Origin: an uncultured Oscillospiraceae bacterium
GTDB taxonomy: Bacteria > Bacillota > Clostridia > Oscillospirales > Oscillospiraceae
Length of the DNA: 47,531 nucleotides
Reading direction: 5' to 3'
NCBI GenBank assembly: GCA_910584835.1
Contig: CAJUEG010000012.1
Location: forward strand, 1 to 47,531
Position 1 is the first letter of the stretch; each line of letters begins with the position of its first letter. Below the pieces are notes generated by a model, which saw nothing but the letters and a program-made list of their open reading frames with translations, was not told the origin of the DNA and made no database searches. Both the position numbers and the translations under genes were made by a program. This document shows positions 23,976 through 31,674 of this stretch, piece after piece.

Positions 23976-26933
23976 TCAGCCGCTTTTCGCTGCTTTTTTA
24001 CTGCGCACCACCATAAACGCGCTGCCCACGGTGAGCAGGGCGCACACACCGGTGGCGGCATACAGCACGGTCCGCCACCAGGGGGTGACCATCACAACGG
24101 TGGCGTTGCCCATGTTCATGGCGTTGGTCCGGGTGATGCTGAACACCACGTTCTTGGCTGCATTGTGGACCGCCGCAGCAATAGCCGGATCATTGCCGGT
24201 TCCGTCCAGGGTGCCCATACCGCCCTTTTGACCGCACCAGTAGTCCTGCCCGGCCAGCACACCAAGCCGGTAGTCCATCCACTTGGCGTTGATGGCCATG
24301 TCGGTAATGGCGGAGCCCTCCATGCCCCACTCGTCCCGGAGTATGCCGGTCATCAGGCCGTGATGGGAGCCGGACCACACCACGCCGATGCGGTTGAAGG
24401 AGCTCATAACGTTGGAAGCGCCGCCCCGGATCGCGCCCTCAAAGCTCTCCAGGTACAGCTCCCGGACGGACTGCTCGTTGGCCCACACGGAGATCCCATA
24501 CCGCCCTTGCTCCTGGTCGTTGAGGGCAAAGTGCTTTACAAAGGCCAGCATTCCCCGATCGTGGAGGCCCTGGACCTGGGCGGCCGCGATTTCGCCGGAC
24601 AGCCAGCCATCCTCGGAGTAATACTCATTGTGCCGGCCCAGATAGGGGCTTCGGTGGATGTTCACACCGGGGGCGTAAATGCCGGCCACGGCGGCCGCAT
24701 TGTCCCCGGACTGGGCGTGGAGCATATCCTCGCCCATGCACTTGCCCACCTCCTGGATCAGCTCCCGGTTATGGGTAGCCGCCATCACATCCTCGGAGGT
24801 AAAGGCCATGCCGTTGGCCCCGCCCACGATGCTCTTGGTGAAGCCGGTGGGACCGTCAAATTCCTGGGTGGCGGGCAGGTTGATGGCCGGGAGCACCTGG
24901 GTCTGATAGGAGCCGTTATAGATCAGGTTCAGCATATCTTCGTAGGAGAGCTGGCCGATCAGCTCATCCCAGGCGGGATCGTCATAGCCCTTGTCCACAA
25001 AGTCGATGGCGTTGAGGGAGCCGCCCGTCCCGGCGGCGGGAGCCTGGCTCACGCCGGACCAGTAGAGCTGCTTGTACTGCTCCACCAGGGCGTCCCTGCC
25101 GGCGTCCTCATGGGTCAGGCCGTCGTCCCACATGGCGTCTGTGGCCCGAAGGCTCATGGCGGCCTGGGGGAAGGTTCCGGCCCAGTCGCTGCGGGTGAGG
25201 TAGACCACCCGCTGGTCCTCCGCGCCCTCGTACTTATTCAGATCGGCGTTGTCGAACAGGTTGGTGATGGGCTTCCCCGTGGCGGAGGAGACCGCATAGG
25301 TGGTGGTATCCAGGGCGGGGTTGTTCCATTTGGCCGTGAGGGCCGCGTCGCCGGTACCGATCATGCGGGAGGTGTCCGCCCCCTTGGCCATCAGGATGTT
25401 GTTGACGGCGTTGTGCGCGTCAGAACCCACGGTGAAGTAGTAGTCCCCGGCATCCAGAATGTAGGTCTTGGCGGCATTGGCATCATAGCTGGTCAGATCC
25501 TCTTTCAGGACGCGGATGTCAAAGTGCTCGGTCTCGCCGGCCTTGATCTCCTTTTTGTCAAAGCCGCACAGCTCCACGGCGGCCTTTTCGATCCCGTTTT
25601 CCCGGTCGTAGTCGGTATAGGGGGACTGGAAGTAAATCTGCACAGTGTGCTTGCCGTCCATGCCGCCGGTGTTGGCCACATCCACCCCCACTTGGAAGGC
25701 TTCACCCTGATCCTCCACGGTGAAGTTGGAATATTCAAAGGTGGTGTAGCTCAGGCCAGAGCCAAAGGGAAAGGCCACATCGGCACTGTAGTCGTACTCC
25801 CCAGCGCTGCCCTGTCCCAGCACATAGTCCTCGTACCGGGTCTCGTAGTAGCGGTAGCCCACGTAGATGCCCTCCTGGTACACCACGTAGTTCATATTGC
25901 ACTTTTCAATGCCGGGGGCGGTGTTGTTCTGGGCAAAGGCCAGGTCCAGCTGGGCGGCGTTGGTATAGGGGAACGCGTCGTAGTTCACCATGGCGGGGGA
26001 TGAGTGGTTGTCCTTCAGGAAGGTGTCCACGATCCGCCCGGAGGGGTTCACCTTGCCCGCCAGGATGTCCGTCACGGCGGGCAGGCCATTGATGCCCAGG
26101 TTGCCCGTCCACACCACGGCGTCGATGTCATACTCGTCGATGAAGTCCAGCTGAAGGGTGCTGGAGGAGTTGAGCAGGACAATGATCTTTTTGAACACGC
26201 CCTGATCCTTCAAATCTTTCAGGTTTTGGAGCAGCTCCATCTCCTCCTTGCACAGCCGGAGATAGTCGCCGCCGGTCATGTAAGGCTCCAGCGCCTCCAG
26301 CCCGCCGGGCAGATCGGCGCCCTCGCCGGAGGAGCGGGACAGGGTGACCAAGGCGGCGTCGCCATAGTCGGCAAAGGTGGATTTCAGCGCGTCGGTATAC
26401 TCCTCCCAGGGCACCTCGTTGATGCGGTATTGGGAGGGGTCGCCGCCGGACAGGGCGGCATTTTCCCGCTTATAACCGCTGGTGACATAGAACTTCCACA
26501 GGTCGGTGTTCACACACCCCGGCTGGAAGCTGTCCTCCAGCGCGGAGTACAGGCTGGCGCCCTCGCCGGTGGAGACAAAAGCGGAGCCGGTTCCCACCTT
26601 CACCGGGTCCACGGAGGACTGGGAGAAGCAGGAGAACTTGGTGTCAGCGGCCAGGGGGAGGGTATTGTCCCGGTTGAGCAGCACCGAGGCCCCCTCCGCC
26701 ATCACCTGGCGGCACACGTTCCAGTCGTTGGCCACCAGCTCCTCCTCGGAGTCGTAACGGGTCCAGTAGAAGATCTGGGCGTCCGGGTCGGGGATGATGC
26801 GCTGGGTCTCGGCGTTCAGCGCCACGTTGATCATGGGCGCGAAATAGTTGGTGATGGGGATCGCGGCCACGCAGATCGCCGTGAACACGGCGAAAACCGC
26901 CATGGGGATCTTCCAAAAGTTCCTCTTTTTCAT
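23976..26933 (-). CDS. Circularly permuted GH3 glycosidase anchored at both ends (copy B)
   Basis: This 985-residue protein starts at ATG 26933 with CAGGAGGG upstream. An N-terminal helix (about 8-30) leads into an ecto-region, then the sandwich domain (ASVLLNRDNTLPL; acid/base candidate Glu in SSGEGADLP), Fn3 (FPFGSGLSYTTFEYSNF) and TIM barrel (GVNIHRSPYLGRHNEYYSEDG, KHFALNDQE, nucleophile Asp878 in SAITDM). A C-terminal helix (VTPWWRTVLYAATG...) ends in RSKKAAKSG. It is nearly collinear with copy C, including identical length and very similar DNA in many stretches, so it is a recent tandem duplicate. Catalytic residues are intact in both. Confidence 0.92.
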   Translation of the reverse strand: MKKRNFWKIPMAVFAVFTAICVAAIPITNYFAPMINVALNAETQRIIPDPDAQIFYWTRYDSEEELVANDWNVCRQVMAEGASVLLNRDNTLPLAADTKFSCFSQSSVDPVKVGTGSAFVSTGEGASLYSALEDSFQPGCVNTDLWKFYVTSGYKRENAALSGGDPSQYRINEVPWEEYTDALKSTFADYGDAALVTLSRSSGEGADLPGGLEALEPYMTGGDYLRLCKEEMELLQNLKDLKDQGVFKKIIVLLNSSSTLQLDFIDEYDIDAVVWTGNLGINGLPAVTDILAGKVNPSGRIVDTFLKDNHSSPAMVNYDAFPYTNAAQLDLAFAQNNTAPGIEKCNMNYVVYQEGIYVGYRYYETRYEDYVLGQGSAGEYDYSADVAFPFGSGLSYTTFEYSNFTVEDQGEAFQVGVDVANTGGMDGKHTVQIYFQSPYTDYDRENGIEKAAVELCGFDKKEIKAGETEHFDIRVLKEDLTSYDANAAKTYILDAGDYYFTVGSDAHNAVNNILMAKGADTSRMIGTGDAALTAKWNNPALDTTTYAVSSATGKPITNLFDNADLNKYEGAEDQRVVYLTRSDWAGTFPQAAMSLRATDAMWDDGLTHEDAGRDALVEQYKQLYWSGVSQAPAAGTGGSLNAIDFVDKGYDDPAWDELIGQLSYEDMLNLIYNGSYQTQVLPAINLPATQEFDGPTGFTKSIVGGANGMAFTSEDVMAATHNRELIQEVGKCMGEDMLHAQSGDNAAAVAGIYAPGVNIHRSPYLGRHNEYYSEDGWLSGEIAAAQVQGLHDRGMLAFVKHFALNDQEQGRYGISVWANEQSVRELYLESFEGAIRGGASNVMSSFNRIGVVWSGSHHGLMTGILRDEWGMEGSAITDMAINAKWMDYRLGVLAGQDYWCGQKGGMGTLDGTGNDPAIAAAVHNAAKNVVFSITRTNAMNMGNATVVMVTPWWRTVLYAATGVCALLTVGSAFMVVRSKKAAKSG

Positions 26934-26959
26934 AGCTGCCCTCCTGAATAAAAGAAATA

Positions 26960-26997
26960 GGCGGGCCGCGGGCACAGGTCTCAGCCCTCGGCCCGCC
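26960..26997 (-). other. Intercistronic hairpin upstream of GH3 copy B
   Basis: Outer arms GGCGGGCCG/CGGCCCGCC (26960-26968 and 26989-26997) and inner GGGC/GCCC form a long GC stem. On the minus strand it is followed by a T-rich run TATTTCTTTTATT, so partial termination is possible. It ends 27 nt before the start codon of copy B. Confidence 0.62.
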
Positions 26998-27010
26998 GGA
27001 TTGCGGTAGA

Positions 27011-29968
27011 TCAGCCGTTCTTTGCTTTCTTTTTGCTGCGGATCAGCATGAACACACTGCCCGCGGTGAGCACTGCCATCACGCCGGTGGCGGCATAGAT
27101 GGCCACCTGCCACCAGGGGGTGATGGCCCGCACGGTGGCGTTGCCCACGTTCATGGCGTGGCTGTGGGTGATGGAGTAGGCGATGTGCTTGACGGCGGTC
27201 TGCACGGCGGAGACGATGGCGGGGTCCTTATCCAGCCCGTCCAGGGTCTCCATGCCCATGCTGTAGCCGTCCCACAGATCCTGGCCCGCCAGCACGCCCA
27301 GGCGGTAGTCCATGTAGGCCGCCATGACGGAGCAGTCGGTGATGGCAGCGCCCTTCATGCCCCACTCGTCCCGGAGGACGCCGGTCATCAGGCCGTGGTG
27401 GGCCCCGCTCCAGGTAACGCCCAGGCGGTTGAAGGAGCTCATCACGCCCATGCCGCCGCCCCGGGCCACGCTGCCCTCAAAGCCCTCCAGGTACAGCTCC
27501 CGGATGGCCTGCTCGTTGGACCAGGTGGAAATGCCATAGCGCCCCTCCTCCTGGTCGTTGAGGGCGAAGTGCTTGGTGAACACGTATACGCCCCGGTCCT
27601 GGATGCCGGCTACTTCCACAGCGGCCACACGGCCGGACAGCCAGCCGTCCTCGGAGTAGTATTCAAAGTTTCGTCCGCAGTATGGGGTGCGGTGGATGTT
27701 GGCCCCGGGGCCGTAGATGCCGGAGAACACGGTGCCGGAGTCGTCTGTGGCGTGGAGGAAATCCTCGCCGATGCACTTGCCCATGTTCTCGATGAGCTCC
27801 AGATTGAAGGTAGCGGCCATCACGTCCTCAGAGGTATAGGCCATGGCGGAGGAGCCGCCCATCAGGCTCTTGGTGAACCCCTGGGGGCCGTTCTCATCGT
27901 TGGTGCCGGGCAGGCTGATGGAGGGCACCGGTTGGGTGAGATGGAAGCCGTTGTAGATGAGATTGGTCATCTCGCTGTAAGGAATCTGGCTGATGAGGTC
28001 GCTCCAGGAGGGATCGTCCGCCTCAGTCTCAGCAAACATACTGGCGCTGAGTGTGCCGGACACACCCATCTTGGGCATCGTGGCATCAGACCAATATCGA
28101 TTCTTGGCGGTTTCCACCATGGCCACCCGATCCGTCTCGTTGTGGGACAAGCCGTCCTTCCACATCTGATCGGTGATCTTCAGCGAGACGGTGGAGGGCC
28201 AGGTGCCCGTCCAGTCGCTCCGGCTCAGGTAGGTGATATCCTGGCCGTCGTCGCCCTCGTACTTGTTCAGGTCGGCATCCTCAAACAGGTTGGTGATGGG
28301 CTTGCCGGTGACGGAGGACACGGCGTAGGTGGTCTTGTCAAAGGTGGGGTTGTTCCACTTGGACGCCAGCCCGGCGTCCCCGGCGGCGGTCATGCGGCCC
28401 TGATCCGCGCCCTTGGCGGCCAGGATGTTGTTGACGGCGTCATGGGCGTCCTTGCCCACGGTGAAGTAGTAGTCGCCGTCCTCCAGGACGTAGGTCTTGG
28501 CGTTCATGTGGTCGTAGGAGGTCAGATCCTCCTTCTCCACGGTAATGGTGAAGTGCTCGGTGTCCCCGGCGGCGATGAACTTCTTGTCGAAGCCGCACAG
28601 CTCCACCGCGGCCTTCTCCACCTGGTTGTCGATATCATACTGGGTATAGGGGGACTGGAAGTAGATCTGCACGGTGTGCTTGCCGTCCACCGCGCCGGTG
28701 TTCTTCACGTCCACCTCCACCTGGAAGGTATTGCCCTGCTCCTGAACGGAGAAGTTGGAGTACTCGAAGGTTGTGTAGCTCAGGCCGTAGCCGAAGGGGA
28801 AGGCCACGTCGGCGCTGTAGTCATACTCCCCGGCGTTGCCCTGGCCCAGCACATAGTCCTCATACCGGGTCTCATAGTAGCGGTAACCCACGTAGATGCC
28901 CTCCTGGTACACCACGTAGTCCCGGTTGCACTTGCCGATGCCAGGGTCGGTGTTGTTCTGGGCGGTAGCCACGTCGTAATCCGCGCCGTTAGTATAGGGG
29001 TACGCGCCAAAGTTCTGCATGGCGGGGGAGGAGTGGTTGTCCTTGAGGAAGGTGTCCACGATCCGGCCAGAGGGATTCACCGTACCGGCCAGGATATCGG
29101 CCACGGCGGTGATGCCGGTCATGCCCACATCGCCGATCCACAGCACCGCGTCGATGCCGTAGTCGTCCACGAAGTCCAGCTGGAGGGTGTTGGAGGAGTT
29201 GAGCAGCACCACGATCTTCTTGAAGGTGCCCTGCTCCTTGAGCTGCTCCAGGTTCTCCAGCATCTCGATCTCCTCTTTGCACAGGCGCAGGTAATCGCCG
29301 TCGGTCATATAGGCTTCCAGCTCGGGCAGGCCGCTGGGCAGGTCGGCGCCCTCGCCGCCGGAGCGGGCCAGCACCACCAGGGCCACGTCGCCGTACTGGG
29401 ACCAGGTGCCCTTCAGGGCGTCGGAATACTCGCTCCAGGGTACCTCGTTGATGCGGTACTGGCCCTGGTTGCCGCCGGTGGTGTCGGCGTTCACCCGCTT
29501 GTAGCCCGCTCCGGCGTAGTATTTCCACTGCTCAGGGTTGACGGAACCGTCGCCGAAGGCCCCGTCGATGGCGGCTTTGAGGGAGATGGCGTCGTCAGCG
29601 GACACCTGACCGGAGCCGGTGCCGCCGTACAGCAGGTTGAAGCTTGACTGGGAGAAGGGGGTGAACTTGGTGCCTGCGGCCAGGGGCAGGGTGTTGTCCC
29701 GGTTGACCAGCAGGGCCGCGCCCTCTGCCTCGATGTCGTGGCACAGCTGCTTTTCAAAGGCCACAAGGTCGTCCTCGTTCTCATAGTCGCTCCAGAAATA
29801 GATCTTGGCGTCTGGATCCGGGATGACCTCCTGGGTCTTGGCCTCCAGGGCCACGTTGATAGCGGTGGCGAAGGCGCTGGTGATCGGGATGGCTGCGATA
29901 CACACCACCAGCAGCAGGACGGTGACCACTGTGAGGATGGTCCACAGCAGGCTGCCTTTTTTCTTCAT
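27011..29968 (-). CDS. Circularly permuted GH3 glycosidase anchored at both ends (copy C)
   Basis: This 985-residue protein starts at ATG 29968 (AAGGAGT upstream). It has an N-terminal helix (about 8-30), sandwich domain (AALLVNRDNTLPL; probable acid/base Glu206 in SGGEGADLP), Fn3 (FPFGYGLSYTTFEYSNF) and TIM barrel (GPGANIHRTPYCGRNFEYYSEDG, KHFALNDQE, nucleophile Asp878 in AAITDC). The C-terminal helix (TPWWQVAIYAATGVMAVL) is followed by RSKKKAKNG. The layout predicts an extracellular enzyme tethered twice. Its leader contains a full terminator-like hairpin only 21 nt upstream of the start, with no space for a promoter in between, so its expression depends on read-through. Confidence 0.92.
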   Translation of the reverse strand: MKKKGSLLWTILTVVTVLLLVVCIAAIPITSAFATAINVALEAKTQEVIPDPDAKIYFWSDYENEDDLVAFEKQLCHDIEAEGAALLVNRDNTLPLAAGTKFTPFSQSSFNLLYGGTGSGQVSADDAISLKAAIDGAFGDGSVNPEQWKYYAGAGYKRVNADTTGGNQGQYRINEVPWSEYSDALKGTWSQYGDVALVVLARSGGEGADLPSGLPELEAYMTDGDYLRLCKEEIEMLENLEQLKEQGTFKKIVVLLNSSNTLQLDFVDDYGIDAVLWIGDVGMTGITAVADILAGTVNPSGRIVDTFLKDNHSSPAMQNFGAYPYTNGADYDVATAQNNTDPGIGKCNRDYVVYQEGIYVGYRYYETRYEDYVLGQGNAGEYDYSADVAFPFGYGLSYTTFEYSNFSVQEQGNTFQVEVDVKNTGAVDGKHTVQIYFQSPYTQYDIDNQVEKAAVELCGFDKKFIAAGDTEHFTITVEKEDLTSYDHMNAKTYVLEDGDYYFTVGKDAHDAVNNILAAKGADQGRMTAAGDAGLASKWNNPTFDKTTYAVSSVTGKPITNLFEDADLNKYEGDDGQDITYLSRSDWTGTWPSTVSLKITDQMWKDGLSHNETDRVAMVETAKNRYWSDATMPKMGVSGTLSASMFAETEADDPSWSDLISQIPYSEMTNLIYNGFHLTQPVPSISLPGTNDENGPQGFTKSLMGGSSAMAYTSEDVMAATFNLELIENMGKCIGEDFLHATDDSGTVFSGIYGPGANIHRTPYCGRNFEYYSEDGWLSGRVAAVEVAGIQDRGVYVFTKHFALNDQEEGRYGISTWSNEQAIRELYLEGFEGSVARGGGMGVMSSFNRLGVTWSGAHHGLMTGVLRDEWGMKGAAITDCSVMAAYMDYRLGVLAGQDLWDGYSMGMETLDGLDKDPAIVSAVQTAVKHIAYSITHSHAMNVGNATVRAITPWWQVAIYAATGVMAVLTAGSVFMLIRSKKKAKNG

Positions 29969-29988
29969 AGCATGACACTCCTTTTCTA

Positions 29989-30028
29989 AAAAAGGCTCCA
30001 GGCGAGCGAGCTGGCCTGGAGCCTTTTT
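29989..30028 (-). terminator. Bidirectional rho-independent terminator between lipoprotein 1 and GH3 copy C
   Basis: A perfect 15-bp inverted repeat (29989-30003 and 30014-30028) of form AAAAAGGCTCCAGGC with its complement, loop of 10 nt, and T-runs on both strands. It ends 21 nt before the GH3 copy C start codon and overlaps the approach to its ribosome site. Confidence 0.85.
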
Positions 30029-30060
30029 GCGTTGGGTTTCGGCTTGCTTCTATGCGCCGC

Positions 30061-31191
30061 TTACCCGGCCTTGGTGGCGGTATTGCCGTCGATGGTCCAG
30101 GTCTCGCCGCCCATAGCGCCCCAGATCTGGCCGAAGGCGCCCAGCACATCCTCGCCGGGGGCGGTGACGGTCAGGGTATTGCCATCCAGCACGTAGGTGA
30201 AGCCGTCCCGCTCCATGCCGTACTCGGGGTACTTGACCTTCATGTTGGTGTCATCCAGCAGCACCAGCACCAGGCCGCCAGCCTCGTAGGAGGCGATACC
30301 CTCCTCAGCGGGTTCCTCGCCGCCGTTGGCGGGAGCCTCGGGGGCGGACAGGGTGGAGATATCCTCGCAGACGAACGTGTAGCTGGTGGTGTTGCCATCG
30401 CCCAGGTTTCGCTCGGTGGAGAAGGTGGCCTTATTACCGTCCATCGTCACGTCTACACTCTCGCCGCCCAGGGTGATGGCGATAGCCCCGTCGGCCAGGG
30501 ACCAGGTGCCGTCGGCAAACTTGTCATAGCCGGCGTAAACCAGCACAGTGCCGTCGGCCTGGAGGTAGGCGGTACCGTTGTTATCCGCATCGGTGAAGGT
30601 ACCCACATTCTCGGGGGCAGTGAACTCCTGCTTATAGGCCTGGATGAAGGCGTTGGCGTCGGCGTAGGTCTGGCCCTCCTTGCCCTCCATAGAAGCCACG
30701 CGGGTGTAGGACATCCCGGGCACCACGGGGAAGGTCAGGTCGAAGGAGTACACCCCGGCCACATCGTAGGCGTAGGCAGTCTGGGAGTTGGACTCAGTGC
30801 CCGCCTCGTCCACATAGGCCAGCTTGATCTGGAGGCAGGCCACGCCATCTTTCTCTACTTCCTTCCAGGTGCCGGACATATAGCTGGCAGTGAAGGTGGG
30901 ATTGGTGGCCGCGTCGGAGGCGTCGAAGTTGGCAAACATATATTTATCCGCCACGGCGGTGCCGTCCTCATTCAGGTTCAGCAGAAACGCGGCGTTCAGC
31001 ATGGAGGCGTTCTCGCCGGACTCCTCATAGGTGCCCCAGAACTGGTAGGTCTTGCTGCCGCCCTCGGTGGGCTGGGAGGGCTCCTCGGAGGGGGCCTGGG
31101 AATTGCTGCTGGGGCTGCCGCCGCAGGCGGCCAGCAGGGAGACCAGCATCAGCGCCGACAGGACGGCGGCCAAGAGTTTCTTCATTTTCAT
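30061..31191 (-). CDS. Surface lipoprotein of unknown function, repeated beta-rich segments (lipoprotein 1)
   Basis: This 376-residue protein starts at ATG 31191 (GGAGGAAA upstream). Its signal peptide ends in LLAAC with lipidated Cys23, followed by a Ser/Glu/Pro-rich linker. The mature part has three similar beta-rich segments of the lipocalin-like repeat kind: a Gly-Thr-(Trp/Phe/Tyr) turn, then strands with DGT and a closing G-W or G-F. Examples are SGTWKEVEKDG, ADGTVLVYAGYDKFADGTWSL and DGFTYVLDGNTLTV. It contains no catalytic motif I recognise. Its place among anchored GH3 genes suggests a substrate- or aglycone-binding role at the cell surface, which is inference only. Confidence 0.78.
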   Translation of the reverse strand: MKMKKLLAAVLSALMLVSLLAACGGSPSSNSQAPSEEPSQPTEGGSKTYQFWGTYEESGENASMLNAAFLLNLNEDGTAVADKYMFANFDASDAATNPTFTASYMSGTWKEVEKDGVACLQIKLAYVDEAGTESNSQTAYAYDVAGVYSFDLTFPVVPGMSYTRVASMEGKEGQTYADANAFIQAYKQEFTAPENVGTFTDADNNGTAYLQADGTVLVYAGYDKFADGTWSLADGAIAITLGGESVDVTMDGNKATFSTERNLGDGNTTSYTFVCEDISTLSAPEAPANGGEEPAEEGIASYEAGGLVLVLLDDTNMKVKYPEYGMERDGFTYVLDGNTLTVTAPGEDVLGAFGQIWGAMGGETWTIDGNTATKAG

Positions 31192-31224
31192 AGCGTTTTC
31201 CTCCAATTTTTTATATCGTTCCCA

Positions 31225-31249
31225 CCCTCCCCGCCATAGCCGGGGAGGG
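31225..31249 (-). other. Intercistronic hairpin upstream of lipoprotein 1
   Basis: A perfect 9-bp stem CCCTCCCCG/CGGGGAGGG with a 7-nt loop. No T-tract on either strand. It ends 34 nt before the lipoprotein start. Confidence 0.6.
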
Positions 31250-31265
31250 CTGAGAAGCCAGAGAA

Positions 31266-31673
31266 TTATTTGCGGTGGGCCATGAAAGCGCCGGCCACAT
31301 TGAGGATGGCGGCCACACCGAACACCACGGAAAAGGCAATGGCCAAGGTGGGATTTCCCCCGAAGAAGGGCACGCCGGTGAGTACATCGGCCAGGGGGTA
31401 AGCGGTTTCCACCAGATGGTTGGCCAGGGCCACAGAGAAGCAGGCCCCGCCCAGGATGGGGGTGAAGGGGAGCCGCAGCGTCTCACCCGCCAGGGTAATG
31501 ACCGCACCGCCCAGCGCCAGTCCAAAGGTAAGCCAGGAGAACACCCGATCCACCGTCTCGGCGGCGGTGGCCATGTAGATGATCACGTAAGCCGCAGCCC
31601 CTGCCAGGGCAATAACTGCGGCAGCCGCGCTCAACCAAAAGCCCAGTTTCGTGTCTTGGAACAAGCGCTTCAT
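31266..31673 (-). CDS. Small four-helix membrane protein paired with permuted GH3 (copy D)
   Basis: This 135-residue protein has four predicted transmembrane helices, starts MKRLFQDTKLGFW and ends AGAFMAHRK. It matches no family I know but is homologous to the protein at 20573-20974 along its length. ATG 31673 begins one base after the TAA of the GH3 gene, and the ribosome site GGAAGGGGGG is made by the final GH3 codons, the same coupling seen in the other pair. The recurrence of this two-gene unit argues that the protein assists or regulates the anchored GH3. Confidence 0.82.
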   Translation of the reverse strand: MKRLFQDTKLGFWLSAAAAVIALAGAAAYVIIYMATAAETVDRVFSWLTFGLALGGAVITLAGETLRLPFTPILGGACFSVALANHLVETAYPLADVLTGVPFFGGNPTLAIAFSVVFGVAAILNVAGAFMAHRK

Positions 31674-31674
31674 C

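Noticed and set aside
27158..29647. Very long plus-strand open frame (829 codons) opposite GH3 copy C
   Set aside because: It is the antisense of a clearly functional GH3 gene, has a low-complexity Gly/Val/His/Asp composition and no ribosome site. GC-rich codon use in the real gene keeps the opposite frame open.
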